Assembly (NCBI RefSeq): GCF_900102495.1 | Contig: NZ_FMVQ01000003.1 | Coordinates: 124,001 to 188,000 of the forward strand | Reading direction: 5' to 3' | DNA length: 64,000 bases | DNA from: Nitrosospira sp. Nl5 | GTDB taxonomy: Bacteria > Pseudomonadota > Gammaproteobacteria > Burkholderiales > Nitrosomonadaceae | Shown here: in pieces, positions 18,080 through 27,645 of the stretch | Layout of the letters: every line of letters begins with the position of its first letter | Position numbering within the stretch: the stretch's first letter is position 1 | Notes under the pieces: generated by a model | Told to the model about the DNA's origin: nothing | The model's input: only the letters and a program-made list of their open reading frames with translations | Databases searched by the model: none | Made by a program: the position numbers and the translations under genes

Positions 18080-20941
18080 CTACTGGCACGATTCGCACTC
18101 GGCATCATCAATGGAACAATATTTCAAGTCAGTTGCCGGCCCCGTCGCATGCATTGCCGCCATGTCTCCCTCTGCGGGTACAGCATTCAGGACACCCGTT
18201 TGGACCGTGGACTTCTCTGCCGAGGTCGCGCCCAGCGAACGCAAATAATAGGTGGTTTTCAGGCCACGCAGCCAAGCCAGCTTATAGGTCTCATCCAGCT
18301 TTTTGCCGGAAACGCCCGCCATATAGATATTGAGCGATTGCGCCTGATCAATCCATTTCTGCCGCCGTGATGCTGCTTCGATCAACCACTGGGGGTCGAC
18401 TTCGAAGGCAGTGGCATAAAGTCTGCGAATGTCAGCCGGCACCCGGTCTACCTTGCTTAAAGCACCATTAAAATACTTGAGGTCAGAAATCATCACCTCG
18501 TCCCAGAGCCCGAGTTTTTTCAAGTCGTTTACCAGGTATTCGCCAGCCATGGTGAACTCTCCGGATAAGTTGGACTTGACGTAAAGATTCTGAAAGGTCG
18601 GCTCGATGCTGGCTGATACGCCGATGATGTTCGAGATGGTCGCGGTCGGGGCAATCGCAAGGCAGTTGGAATTACGCATGCCATGCTTTTTTATGCGTTC
18701 ACGCAAGGCATCCCATTCCAGCGTGGCCGACGTATCCACCTCGACATAACCCCCGCGCTCCTCGCGCAACAGATCAAGAGTGTCTTGGGGGAGTATCCCG
18801 CGGTCCCACAGGCTGCCGCGATAGGAAGCATAGCAGCCACGCTCTTCGGCCATCTCCGTGGAAGACCAATAGGCGTGATAGGCAACCGCTTCCATTGCAT
18901 GATCGGCAAATTCCACTGCTTCTTTTGAGGCGTAGGGGATGCGCAACTTATGCAGGCAATCCTGGAAGCCCATGATACCGAGTCCTACCGGACGATGCTT
19001 GAGGTTTGAATTGCGTGCTTTGGCTACCGCATAGAAATTGATGTCGATGACGTTATCCAGCATGCGCATGGCCGTACTGACGGTACGCTTGAGCTTGCCG
19101 GCATCAAGCTCACCGTCCTTGATGTGTGCCGCCAGATTGATCGAACCCAGGTTGCACACGGCGATTTCTTGATTGCTGGTATTCAGTGTGATCTCGGTAC
19201 AGAGATTTGAGCTATGGACTATCCCGACGTGGTTTTGCGGCGAACGGATATTGCACGGGTCCTTGAAGGTGATCCATGGGTGCCCGGTTTCAAACAGCAT
19301 GCTGAGCATCTTGCGCCATAACTGTTGCGCAGGAATTTTCTTGTACAGATCCAGTTCGCCGCGCGCAGCTTTTTCCTCATAGGCAAGATAAGCCCGCTCA
19401 AACTGCTTGCCAAACTTTTCATGCAGATCGGGCACGTCGGAGGGTGAGAAAAGCGTCCATTCGCCCCCCTCCATTACCCGTTTCATGAACAGATCGGGAA
19501 CCCAGTTGGCGGTATTCATATCATGTGTACGGCGACGATCGTCGCCAGTGTTCTTGCGTAATTCCAGAAATTCCTCGATATCCAGATGCCATGATTCCAG
19601 ATAGGAACAAACTGCACCTTTGCGCTTGCCGCCTTGATTCACCGCTACCGCGGTGTCGGACACCACTTTGAGGAACGGCACTACGCCCTGTGACTTGCCA
19701 TTGGTACCCTTGATGTGCGAACCCATCGCCCGCACCGGCGTCCAATCATTGCCGAGTCCTCCCGCATACTTGGCGAGCAGGGCGTTTTCCTTGATCGCCT
19801 CATAAATGCCATCGAGATTATCCGCCACTGTGGTGAGGTAACACGAAGACAACTGGGAGCGGCGGGTGCCCGAATTAAACAAGGTCGGGGTGGAACTCAT
19901 GAAATCGAAATTTGACAGCACATGGTAGAACTCTATGGCGCGTGCCTCGCGGTCGATTTCGTTCAGCGCAAGTCCCATCGCCACACGCATGAAGAATGCC
20001 TGGGGCAACTCGATACGCCGGTCCTGTACATGCAGAAAATACCGGTCATACAGGGTCTGTAAGCCCAGATAGCCAAATTTGAGGTCGCGGGCAGCATCCA
20101 GTGTTTTAGCCAAGCGTGGCAGGTCAAACTGCGCCAGACGCTCATCCAGCAACTCGGCATCGATCCCCCGCTTGATGAAATCCGGGAAATAATCCGCGTA
20201 GCGCTCGGCCATCGCCTGCTGTATGACTTCTTCGCCCAGCACCTCGAAACGAATGGTATGCAACAACAACCGAGCGGTGACGTAGCTGTAGGCAGGTTCT
20301 TTTTCAATGAGTGCGCGCGCCGATAGAATAGCTGATTTTCTTACCTCCTCTACCGGTACGCCATCGTACAGGTCTTTCAACGTGGCCTTAAGTATCAGCG
20401 CGGGATTGACCGCCTCGCCCAGACCCGCGCAGGAAGATTCGATCAGCATCAGCAGCCGCGTCGTGTCGAGGGGAGTCCTGCGTCCATTTTCCAACACATT
20501 CAGAACACTGGCCGGCGCTTCCACTGCCGCCATTTCTTTCTGCTTGGCCCGCTTCCGTGCGCGATCTTCGCGGTAAAGCACGTAGGAGCGCGCCACATCG
20601 TGCTCACCGGAGCGCATCAATGCCAGTTCCACCTGATCTTGAATATCCTCAATGTGGAAAGTCCCGCCGGCAGGCTGACGGCGAATCAATGCATTCACTA
20701 CATCATCAGTCAATCTGGCCACCACTTCGCGTACCCTGGCGGAAGCCACACTCTGACCACTGACGGCGATAAACGCCTTCGTCATGGCAATGGAAATCTT
20801 GGCGGGCTCGAAAGGGACCACTGAACCATTGCGGCGAATGATCTTGTACGGGGAGTAACGCGAATCCGGGATGGAAGGGGCTGAAGAAAAATCGTATCCC
20901 GATACGACTGTATGATTTGTATTATCTGCTGCAAGCTGCAT
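18080..20941 (-). CDS. nrdA: Ribonucleotide reductase class Ia, alpha subunit, two ATP-cone domains
   Basis: 953 residues, about 190 more than E. coli NrdA. The extra length is an additional N-terminal ATP-cone (about residues 30-140, starting [18 protein letters not shown]) before the standard one (about 145-235, [18 protein letters not shown]). The catalytic domain shows the first active-site Cys (QLSSCYL), the NLCTEI Cys, and a redox Cys pair at the end (CESCQ). It makes deoxynucleotides for DNA synthesis, with dATP/ATP sensed by the cones. GAGGAG lies 8 nt upstream of the ATG. A promoter and NrdR-type operators lie at 21019-21102. Confidence 0.96.
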   Translation of the reverse strand: MQLAADNTNHTVVSGYDFSSAPSIPDSRYSPYKIIRRNGSVVPFEPAKISIAMTKAFIAVSGQSVASARVREVVARLTDDVVNALIRRQPAGGTFHIEDIQDQVELALMRSGEHDVARSYVLYREDRARKRAKQKEMAAVEAPASVLNVLENGRRTPLDTTRLLMLIESSCAGLGEAVNPALILKATLKDLYDGVPVEEVRKSAILSARALIEKEPAYSYVTARLLLHTIRFEVLGEEVIQQAMAERYADYFPDFIKRGIDAELLDERLAQFDLPRLAKTLDAARDLKFGYLGLQTLYDRYFLHVQDRRIELPQAFFMRVAMGLALNEIDREARAIEFYHVLSNFDFMSSTPTLFNSGTRRSQLSSCYLTTVADNLDGIYEAIKENALLAKYAGGLGNDWTPVRAMGSHIKGTNGKSQGVVPFLKVVSDTAVAVNQGGKRKGAVCSYLESWHLDIEEFLELRKNTGDDRRRTHDMNTANWVPDLFMKRVMEGGEWTLFSPSDVPDLHEKFGKQFERAYLAYEEKAARGELDLYKKIPAQQLWRKMLSMLFETGHPWITFKDPCNIRSPQNHVGIVHSSNLCTEITLNTSNQEIAVCNLGSINLAAHIKDGELDAGKLKRTVSTAMRMLDNVIDINFYAVAKARNSNLKHRPVGLGIMGFQDCLHKLRIPYASKEAVEFADHAMEAVAYHAYWSSTEMAEERGCYASYRGSLWDRGILPQDTLDLLREERGGYVEVDTSATLEWDALRERIKKHGMRNSNCLAIAPTATISNIIGVSASIEPTFQNLYVKSNLSGEFTMAGEYLVNDLKKLGLWDEVMISDLKYFNGALSKVDRVPADIRRLYATAFEVDPQWLIEAASRRQKWIDQAQSLNIYMAGVSGKKLDETYKLAWLRGLKTTYYLRSLGATSAEKSTVQTGVLNAVPAEGDMAAMHATGPATDLKYCSIDDAECESCQ

Positions 20942-21018
20942 GTCGGACTCTCCTCATCTATACGGGAAATCTGCTCTTTCCCTGTGGTTGAGATGAATGC
21001 CATAGATACTGAGAAACC

Positions 21019-21062
21019 ACTACATCTAGTATTCAACTCGAACATATTTTACTACTACTAGT
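21019..21062 (-). promoter_or_regulatory. Two NrdR boxes upstream of nrdAB
   Basis: ACTACATCTAGT (21019-21030) and ACTACTACTAGT (21051-21062) both fit the ACTA-n4-TAGT core of the NrdR box. Their starts are 32 bp apart, three helical turns, which is the usual spacing of paired boxes. They lie 78-121 bp before the nrdA start. NrdR is the ATP-cone repressor of ribonucleotide reductase genes. Confidence 0.75.
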
Positions 21063-21073
21063 GCGCGGAAACC

Positions 21074-21102
21074 ATAGTGCTATATTTTTTGATGTGTGTC
21101 AA
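21074..21102 (-). promoter_or_regulatory. Sigma-70 promoter of nrdAB
   Basis: On the minus strand a perfect -35 TTGACA (21102-21097) is followed after 17 bp by CACTAT (21079-21074) as -10. Transcription would begin near 21067, at the edge of the promoter-proximal NrdR box, so bound NrdR would block initiation or clearance. Confidence 0.6.
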
Positions 21103-21792
21103 AACTTTTTGTTAACGCCTCGCAATATACAAATCTTCGTTGTCTATACTATTCCGGAAGTATCGACAAGCCCGCTACTTTATGGACTGCCAGCCCGCCA
21201 ACTATCTATCGCCGATTGGATTCCCCAGGTTTTTCAAAAGTGCAGACAGGCGGATTTTTTGAATTAGCGTCAGCGCCGTATTTGCTGGCGCTTCGTTGCG
21301 AAATAATTGACCGAGGAAAAGCTTCAGGAAGCCTATCCACAAAGAAATTTTTGATAGCGGCGAAAAGTGCAGATGCATTGTGCGCTTCTCTTGTGAGAGC
21401 CGAGAGAAAGCCGATGAAGTGTTCACAGGACAATGCCGCATCGCAAAGAGATAAACGAAGGCATCATCGAACGCAGCTGTGCGCGAGCCTTGGCACCTGG
21501 TCCTGTAATAGTTGCCCCAAAATTAATCAAATCATTACCCTAAAACGAAAGTCAACCCGCGACGGCTTTCTTGGGCGGCGAGGGATTATCAGAAACACAA
21601 GCCAACCGAAGGGCGAAGCCGTTGCTCAAGGTTGCAAGATAGCCGTGGGGACCATTGGGAAGCCGGGGGAGAGGTCAAACAAGCGCTGCTCAAGTCGGCA
21701 CCTTCATGCTTAGCGGTAATAACTTCAATCGCGCGCAGACCGCGAAGAGCACACCCGGTTGGGGATGAAACACTGTCCATCAAAATCCGATA
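21103..21792. other. Long spacer without a convincing gene
   Basis: Nearly 700 bases. Long open frames exist on both strands (21096-21713 plus; 21202-21441 minus), but neither has protein-like composition, a ribosome site or a recognised family. I see no tRNA, strong terminator or repeat. Could be decayed coding DNA. Confidence 0.4.
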
Positions 21793-22047
21793 TCAGTCGC
21801 GCATATCTCCCTGGGGCAGTATGTGCCGCACCTCCGCACTAAGTCCCTTTGCCCGGTTGGCAACGTCCCGCGACTTCGCGTCAATGCGTTTGCGCGTCCT
21901 GACCAGCGCACTGTACATCTTGTCTCTCACCAATGCGCGGCGCCGATTTCCTTTAGCGGGATCCAGGAGGAACATTGCAAAGGCGCCAAGCGCGACGCCG
22001 CATAGCATCCAATGAACTTCGGACATATTTGTCGAGTTTCGATTCAT
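21793..22047 (-). CDS. Small membrane-associated hypothetical protein (YtxH-like)
   Basis: 84 residues; AAGGAG precedes the ATG at 22047 by 7 nt. One hydrophobic segment (about residues 13-27, WMLCGVALGAFAMFLLDP) is followed by a basic stretch KGNRRRALVRDK and an amphipathic helix. This short pattern of a membrane anchor plus DPxxGxRRRxxxRDK is common in small stress-linked envelope proteins. Function unknown. Confidence 0.68.
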   Translation of the reverse strand: MNRNSTNMSEVHWMLCGVALGAFAMFLLDPAKGNRRRALVRDKMYSALVRTRKRIDAKSRDVANRAKGLSAEVRHILPQGDMRD

Positions 22048-22375
22048 CTTTGTCTCCTTTCCATCAATCGTCTGAATACTCTATCCACTCATCAAATTCC
22101 TGATTTGCGACTGCAAGCAAGGCATTATGAATATCGCATACGCAATACAAGTGATGCGATTCACCGCGCTCGCGTTCAACCCTACCCCAGTATCATTTTC
22201 CTTTTTTTTTCTGGCATCCGTGCGTTGAACCACATAGAAGGCGGAATGCCCATCAACTGTAATGAGAAAAAGCAAGTAATGAAAAGAGCGGCAGGGGAGG
22301 CGTTACGATTTTTTTTAAGCAGCGGTGAGTATTAAGCGGTTACGACAAGCACGGGAAAGCGGAACGCTAACGGGT
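22048..22375. other. Spacer downstream of the rhomboid gene
   Basis: About 330 bases without a convincing gene. GTTCAAC and GTTGAAC near 22173 and 22225 could pair around a T-rich stretch, but the loop is long and I do not call a terminator. Confidence 0.3.
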
Positions 22376-23557
22376 TTATTTATCCTGGTGCTCATTTTCA
22401 GGTTTCGCCATACCCGGTTCAGTCGCATTTTTTTGCCTCGGTTTGTCACCTTCCGTTCTATCCGGTGAGGCTAGCTGCCGCGACTGTCTTGCCATTTCGA
22501 GGGCATCACGGATCTGCTCGGGTTTATGGGCACGCAACCCTTCCGCCAAAGCGCGCGAGGCGTCTCTGCGGCGCTCGGCATAATGGCGCAGCATTTCCAC
22601 GGTAGCGGCGGAAGGCAGGGCAGGATTGGGCGGGAGATCGGAAAGTTGCTCAAAGCTTTCTTCGTAGCGGTCGCTGACAGCGGTGTCAATGCGCCCTGCC
22701 AGTTCTTCGAATGAAATATTTCCCTGCTTGCCTTCATCAAGTATGCTTTGCCAAGCTTGGGTGATCGCAATATCGTCACGTAAAAACTCTCCAATCTCCT
22801 TGCGCGCCAGCGCCTCTTCGCTCCAGCGATAAGCGCGCACAGGAATCTGACTGACGAGGATGACGATAGCGAATGTAAACGCGCATCCCGCGAGGAGCCG
22901 GCTGCTGCGGGACACCGGTTTAGTGACATCAATAGGTCGTGCGAACACTATTCCACCAAGTATTCCAGCTAAAAAACCGCCTATATGCGCAGCATTGTCG
23001 ATGCCGGTAACCAAAAGCCCGAGGACAAGAGCGATTCCCGCAAAACTGGCGGCTCCCCAGAAAAACCAGCGGAACTCCTCTGGATGAAGATTGCGGCGCT
23101 CGCGCCAGAGAAACACCAGCAGTGCGCCATACATGCCGAAAATTGCGCCCGACGCTCCGCCGGACACGGCTAATCCTCTATGCGCGATGAGCGATAACAG
23201 GTTGCCCGCCAGCCCGCTTGCGAAATAGATGCCGGCAAAACGCGCGTGCCCATACATGCGTTCAACCAGCTGCCCGCCATCCCAGAGCGCCCATAGATTC
23301 AGCGTCAGATGGACAGCGCCGAAATGCAGAAACATGGCGCTACCCAGGCGCCACCATTCTCCATCCTGTGTAGCCGGACCGAAATTCGCTCCCCATGCCA
23401 ACTGCACGCTATTGGACGAGTGCCATAAGCCCGCTCCACCTGCCAGCATGGCGATGAAGACCAGCAGATTGACGATCACCAGCAATTGTGTCACGGGCAC
23501 TCGCCGCGTGCGCTGGTAGAGAAGATCATGAAGAGATGGCATGGGTGGTGGACGCAT
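22376..23557 (-). CDS. Rhomboid family intramembrane serine protease
   Basis: About 393 residues. The N-terminal two thirds form a six-helix rhomboid core: the loop motif after WWRLGSAMFLHFGAVHLTLN, the catalytic Ser in GGASGAIFGMYG and the catalytic His in NAAHIGGFLAG. A cytoplasmic or periplasmic helical tail of about 170 residues follows. I chose the ATG at 23557 (AGGGAAA upstream); an ATG at 23581 would add eight residues but has no ribosome site. Substrates are unknown. Divergent from the TIGR03790 gene. Confidence 0.9.
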   Translation of the reverse strand: MRPPPMPSLHDLLYQRTRRVPVTQLLVIVNLLVFIAMLAGGAGLWHSSNSVQLAWGANFGPATQDGEWWRLGSAMFLHFGAVHLTLNLWALWDGGQLVERMYGHARFAGIYFASGLAGNLLSLIAHRGLAVSGGASGAIFGMYGALLVFLWRERRNLHPEEFRWFFWGAASFAGIALVLGLLVTGIDNAAHIGGFLAGILGGIVFARPIDVTKPVSRSSRLLAGCAFTFAIVILVSQIPVRAYRWSEEALARKEIGEFLRDDIAITQAWQSILDEGKQGNISFEELAGRIDTAVSDRYEESFEQLSDLPPNPALPSAATVEMLRHYAERRRDASRALAEGLRAHKPEQIRDALEMARQSRQLASPDRTEGDKPRQKNATEPGMAKPENEHQDK

Positions 23558-23683
23558 TTTCCCTGAGCCGCTATTATGCATGAGGATGAAGCTTATTTAC
23601 GGGGTATGCTTTTGGAATGGGATATCACTGAATACGCGGTTGACGCACCCGTTACTCGATAGGAACCTCCGAACAAGTTTTCC

Positions 23684-24946
23684 ATGCCCGTTTTATTTAG
23701 AGGTTCCCGAAGTTTGAAGCGCTTTGCGCCGTTCTCCATCGCTCTGCTGATTGCCCTGCTACTCGGGCCGTTGCCTGTCGAGGCGCAGGTGCGAGTACAG
23801 CTACCACGAACGGGACTGGCTCCCGGTGATCTTGCTGTCATCATTAACGATGATGATCCGCTATCACGGCAAATCGGGGATTACTATCAGAAGGTGCGCC
23901 ATATCCCTGCAGCCAACATGATCCATCTGCATTTCCCGCCTGACCGCAGCGTGCTTTCGAAGGACGAGTTTCAGCAATTGAAGGCCAAGATTGACCGAAT
24001 CACGCCCGCTCATGTTCAAGCCTACGCTGTAGCTTGGACCGATCCCTACCGGGTGGACTGCATGTCTTTGACTTCAGCGTTGGCCTTCGGTTTCGACCCA
24101 GGTTATTGCTCGTCCAGATGCGGTCCGACCGCCCCCAGCCCGTATTTCAACTCCCCTAGCTTTTATCCTGCCAACGATCACAAGTTGCGGCCGGCGATGA
24201 TGCTGGCCGGGGTCAATTTCGAACAGGTCAAGACGCTTATCGACCGGGGCGTCGCTGCTGATCACAGTTTCCCGGAGGGAACCGCTTACCTTGTCGTTAC
24301 CTCCGACAATGCGCGTAGCATACGCGCAGGGTTTTTTGAGAAGACCGCAAAGGAATTGGCCGGCGTTTTCCCCATACAAATTCTGGAAACCGATGCAATT
24401 ACTGGCCGCGACGACATCCTTTTTTACTTCACAGGGCTGGCACATGTGCCACAACTGCATACGCTGGGTTTCCTGCCGGGCGCATTGGCTGATCATTTGA
24501 CATCAGCTGGTGGACAGCTTACCGACTCAAGCCAGATGAGCAGCCTGCGCTGGTTGGAAGCGGGCGCCACTGCCAGCTACGGCACAGTAGTGGAGCCCTG
24601 CAACCATTTGCAGAAGTTTCCGGTTCCTGGTATTGCCATGTTCCATTATGCGGTTGGCGCAAGCGCTATCGAAGCCTATTGGAAGAGTGTGGCGTGGCCG
24701 GGAGAAGGCGTGTTCGTGGGCGAACCTCTGGCCCAGCCATTCGCGCCCAAGTTGCGGGAAATCCGCGCCGGGCAGTTCGAACTGCGGATTTTCTCACCTC
24801 GTGAACGCCGGCTGCGAATTGAACGGTCTCATTCGGCCGCGGGACCCTTCAGGCCTCTCGCAAACCGACCGCCGATACGCCGTGGCGCCAACCTGGTGCG
24901 TTTTAATTTCGCTGAAAAAGAAGGCTACTTGAGATTGCGATGGTGA
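23684..24946 (+). CDS. TIGR03790 family secreted protein
   Basis: 420 residues with a signal peptide (about 1-34, ending PVEAQ). The region after it (GLAPGDLAVIINDDDPLSRQIGDYY) and the FSPRE/RLRIERS end match the TIGR03790 family as I know it, a family of exported proteins of unknown function found in scattered environmental bacteria. Several Cys (residues ~126-148) suggest a periplasmic, disulfide-bearing fold. It is transcribed away from the rhomboid gene and is followed by a hairpin-rich terminator region. Confidence 0.72.
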   Translation: MPVLFRGSRSLKRFAPFSIALLIALLLGPLPVEAQVRVQLPRTGLAPGDLAVIINDDDPLSRQIGDYYQKVRHIPAANMIHLHFPPDRSVLSKDEFQQLKAKIDRITPAHVQAYAVAWTDPYRVDCMSLTSALAFGFDPGYCSSRCGPTAPSPYFNSPSFYPANDHKLRPAMMLAGVNFEQVKTLIDRGVAADHSFPEGTAYLVVTSDNARSIRAGFFEKTAKELAGVFPIQILETDAITGRDDILFYFTGLAHVPQLHTLGFLPGALADHLTSAGGQLTDSSQMSSLRWLEAGATASYGTVVEPCNHLQKFPVPGIAMFHYAVGASAIEAYWKSVAWPGEGVFVGEPLAQPFAPKLREIRAGQFELRIFSPRERRLRIERSHSAAGPFRPLANRPPIRRGANLVRFNFAEKEGYLRLRW

Positions 24947-24956
24947 GATAACGATA

Positions 24957-25018
24957 GCAAAGGACTCCTTTGCCATCAGTGACGCCAAGCCCGCTTGGCA
25001 GCCCGCCAGCCCTTTTTT
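24957..25018 (+). terminator. Terminator region after the TIGR03790 gene
   Basis: Two hairpins follow the stop codon: GCAAAGG-ACT-CCTTTGC (24957-24973) and GCCAAG-CCCG-CTTGGC (24984-24999), then TTTTTT at 25013-25018. The T-run is 13 nt past the second stem, so this is a plausible but not perfect rho-independent terminator. Confidence 0.5.
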
Positions 25019-25123
25019 GATCTTCCATCGCTATTTCTCTGGCATGCAAGCCACGCTGGCGAGCGTAATTCATTCCCACGCCGCTATAATAACGGCTACA
25101 CAATCTGTCATCATGACGCAACC

Positions 25124-26872
25124 ATGACTTCACCAGTCCAGCACAGCTTCAAATTTCACTTTACGGAACTCCTGCGCCAGACCTTGAGTGGAATCGCGCC
25201 AGTGGGTTTAGACGTGAATATAGAGTTCGCCCGTCCGAAGCAAGCAAGCCACGGTGATTATTCCTGCAACCTGGCGATGCAGTTGGCCAAGCCGTTGCGT
25301 CAAAATCCTCGCGATATTGCCGCGTTGCTGATCAATGCGCTGTCCGCTTCACCTTACCTGGAAAAAATCGAAATTGCGGGTGCGGGATTTATCAATCTGT
25401 TTCTCAAGACTTCTGTCAAGCAGCGGTTTCCGCGCGATGTGCTGGAGGGTGGCAAAAAGTTTGGTCATAGCAACACTGGCGCGGGCAAAAGCATCCAGGT
25501 GGAATTCGTTTCGGCCAACCCCACTGGACCGCTGCATGTTGGGCACGGCCGGGGCGCCGCTTTTGGCGCAAGCCTTGCCAATGTCCTGGCAGCCAATGGT
25601 TTTTCCGTCGCGCGCGAGTATTATATTAATGACGCTGGGCGGCAGATGGACATTCTGGCGCTTTCCACCTGGCTGCGTTATCTCGAATTAAATGGGGTTG
25701 CCGTGCGCTTTCCCGGCAACGCCTATCAGGGTGAGTATGTGCGCGATATGGCACGGCTGATTCACAAGGCCCATGCGGGACGTTATGTGCACAAGCCCGA
25801 GTTGCTGTTTGAAGGTATTTTCCCGGAAGCGGATACCGATACAGAGGCGCAGCTTGACGTATTAATCGCTAACGCCAGGAAATTGCTGGGGCAGGATTAT
25901 GCATACATTCACAATTTTGTTCTTACCGAGCAATTGGGTGACTGCCGCAATGATTTGATGGAATTCGGTGTCGTTTTCGATACATGGTTTTCCGAGCAGT
26001 CGTTGTTCGACAGTGGCGGGGTGGCACATGCGATGCGATTGCTTGAGCAACGGAATTATTTATATCGGCAGGATGGCGCCAAATGGTTCCGCTCGACGGA
26101 TTTCGGCGACGAAAAAGACCGGGTCGTGCAGCGGGAAAACGGGCAATTCACGTATTTCGCTTCAGACATCGCCTACCATCTCAACAAATTTGAGCGAGGC
26201 TTCGAGCGCGTTATCGACATCTGGGGAGCCGATCATCACGGGTATATTCCGCGGGTGAAAAGTGCGTTGCAGGCATTAGCGTTTGATCCCGCAAAGCTCG
26301 AAATTGCCCTGGTGCAGTTTGCGGTACTTTACCGTGATGGACAAAAAGTCCCCATGTCAACCCGTTCGGGAGAATTCGTTACATTACGCGAGTTGCGCCA
26401 GGAAGTGGGTAACGATGCAGCACGATTTTTTTACGTACTGCGCAAAAGCGACCAGCATCTCGACTTTGACCTGGATCTGGCTAAATCGCAAAGTAATGAT
26501 AACCCGGTTTACTACATCCAATATGCGCATGCAAGGATTTGCAGCGTGCTGGAGCAGTGGGGTGAAGACATTGCAACGCTGACCACCGCGGATATGGATT
26601 CACTTACCAGTCCTGTAGAATTGTCCCTGCTGCAGAAGCTGATTGATTATCCGGAAATAGTGGAGGCGGCAGCGAAGGAACTTTCCCCTCATCTGGTCGC
26701 CTTTTATCTCAGGGAACTGGCGGGCGAGTTCCACAGTTACTATAATGCTACCCGTTTCCTCGTGCCGGAGGCTCCGCTACGGCTCGCCAGGCTCGGCCTC
26801 GTCGCCGCGATACGGCAAGTGCTGACCAACGGCCTGGAACTGCTGGGCGTGAGCGCGCCGGACAAAATGTAA
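25124..26872 (+). CDS. argS: Arginyl-tRNA synthetase
   Basis: 582 residues from the ATG at 25124; the frame extends upstream but MTSPVQHSFKFHF is the usual class start. Class I synthetase: HVGHGRGA is the HIGH motif (NPTGPLHVGH context) and VPMSTRSGEF is the KMSKS equivalent, which is normally degenerate in ArgRS. The C-terminal anticodon-binding domain holds QYAHARICSVL. The order argS - SPOR protein - dsbA is common in beta-proteobacteria. Confidence 0.97.
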   Translation: MTSPVQHSFKFHFTELLRQTLSGIAPVGLDVNIEFARPKQASHGDYSCNLAMQLAKPLRQNPRDIAALLINALSASPYLEKIEIAGAGFINLFLKTSVKQRFPRDVLEGGKKFGHSNTGAGKSIQVEFVSANPTGPLHVGHGRGAAFGASLANVLAANGFSVAREYYINDAGRQMDILALSTWLRYLELNGVAVRFPGNAYQGEYVRDMARLIHKAHAGRYVHKPELLFEGIFPEADTDTEAQLDVLIANARKLLGQDYAYIHNFVLTEQLGDCRNDLMEFGVVFDTWFSEQSLFDSGGVAHAMRLLEQRNYLYRQDGAKWFRSTDFGDEKDRVVQRENGQFTYFASDIAYHLNKFERGFERVIDIWGADHHGYIPRVKSALQALAFDPAKLEIALVQFAVLYRDGQKVPMSTRSGEFVTLRELRQEVGNDAARFFYVLRKSDQHLDFDLDLAKSQSNDNPVYYIQYAHARICSVLEQWGEDIATLTTADMDSLTSPVELSLLQKLIDYPEIVEAAAKELSPHLVAFYLRELAGEFHSYYNATRFLVPEAPLRLARLGLVAAIRQVLTNGLELLGVSAPDKM

Positions 26873-26940
26873 GCAGGTCAAGTGATGCAAAAAGTCATTG
26901 CAGTCGTGGTTGCAGCCAAGGAATGAACGGAAAATGAGCG

Positions 26941-26968
26941 GTCAATTGCCGGATTTAGGATAATGTCT
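26941..26968 (+). repeat. Dispersed repeat copy at the SPOR-protein start
   Basis: GTCAATTGCCGGATTTAGGA and the next 8 bases match, at 23 of 28 positions, the reverse complement of 52572-52599. The copy includes the first ATG of the SPOR-protein gene. Confidence 0.55.
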
Positions 26969-27586
26969 TCAATGAGCCGAGATTACAAAACCCGCCCCAG
27001 CTCTCCAGCCTCGGGCATCATTGGAAATCCCCTCCTTTTGGGGCTATTTATCGGCTATGCGCTAGGCCTTCTAAGCGCCATCGGCATGTGGATGTATATT
27101 AACCAAGCACCCAGTCCGTTCATCTCCCAGGATAAGCTCGCGGCCGGCGCGGCGGCAAAAGGCGCACTCGGCCAGAATGGCCAAACTCAAAAAAAGATAG
27201 AAAACTCCGGTATGGAAGATAAATCGGCCAAGGCCGCCGACGGCAAGCCCCGTTTTGAGTTTTATAAAATACTGCCCGGCGCGGAGGAACCCGTGACGGA
27301 ACAGCAAATCAAACAAGCGGCAAAGCAGCCATCGTCCAACGACAAATATTTTCTCCAGGCGGGGTCCTTCCAGAATGCGGACGACGCGGATAATTTGAAA
27401 GCGAAACTCGCCATGCTCGGCGTGGAGGCGTCGGTTCAAGCCGCCGACTTGTCAGATAAGGGTACTTGGCACAGAGTGCGTGTCGGGCCTTTCACTAAAA
27501 TTGACGACATCAATCAGGTTCGCGCTTCCTTGCAGCAAAATGGCGTGCCGAGCAGTCTCATCAAAGTCCATGACGAAGCGCGGTAA
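26963..27586 (+). CDS. SPOR-domain cell-division/envelope protein (FtsN-like)
   Basis: 207 residues. A short cytoplasmic N-terminus, one membrane span (about residues 24-46, LLLGLFIGYALGLLSAIGMWMY), a low-complexity linker, and a C-terminal SPOR domain (about 125-205; KYFLQAGSFQNADDADNLKAKL and WHRVRVGPF are typical). SPOR domains bind septal peptidoglycan lacking stem peptides. The start may be 26963 or the ATG at 26972; AGGA sits closer to a usable distance from the second. Confidence 0.88.
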   Translation: MSSMSRDYKTRPSSPASGIIGNPLLLGLFIGYALGLLSAIGMWMYINQAPSPFISQDKLAAGAAAKGALGQNGQTQKKIENSGMEDKSAKAADGKPRFEFYKILPGAEEPVTEQQIKQAAKQPSSNDKYFLQAGSFQNADDADNLKAKLAMLGVEASVQAADLSDKGTWHRVRVGPFTKIDDINQVRASLQQNGVPSSLIKVHDEAR

Positions 27587-27645
27587 GACCATTTGATCCC
27601 GCAGTCGGCCGGCTAAATGCATCCAATTTATCTCAAGGAGAAAAA

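Noticed and set aside
21096-21713. 205-codon plus-strand frame
   Set aside because: No ribosome site or recognisable domain; competing frame on the other strand; composition resembles translated non-coding DNA.
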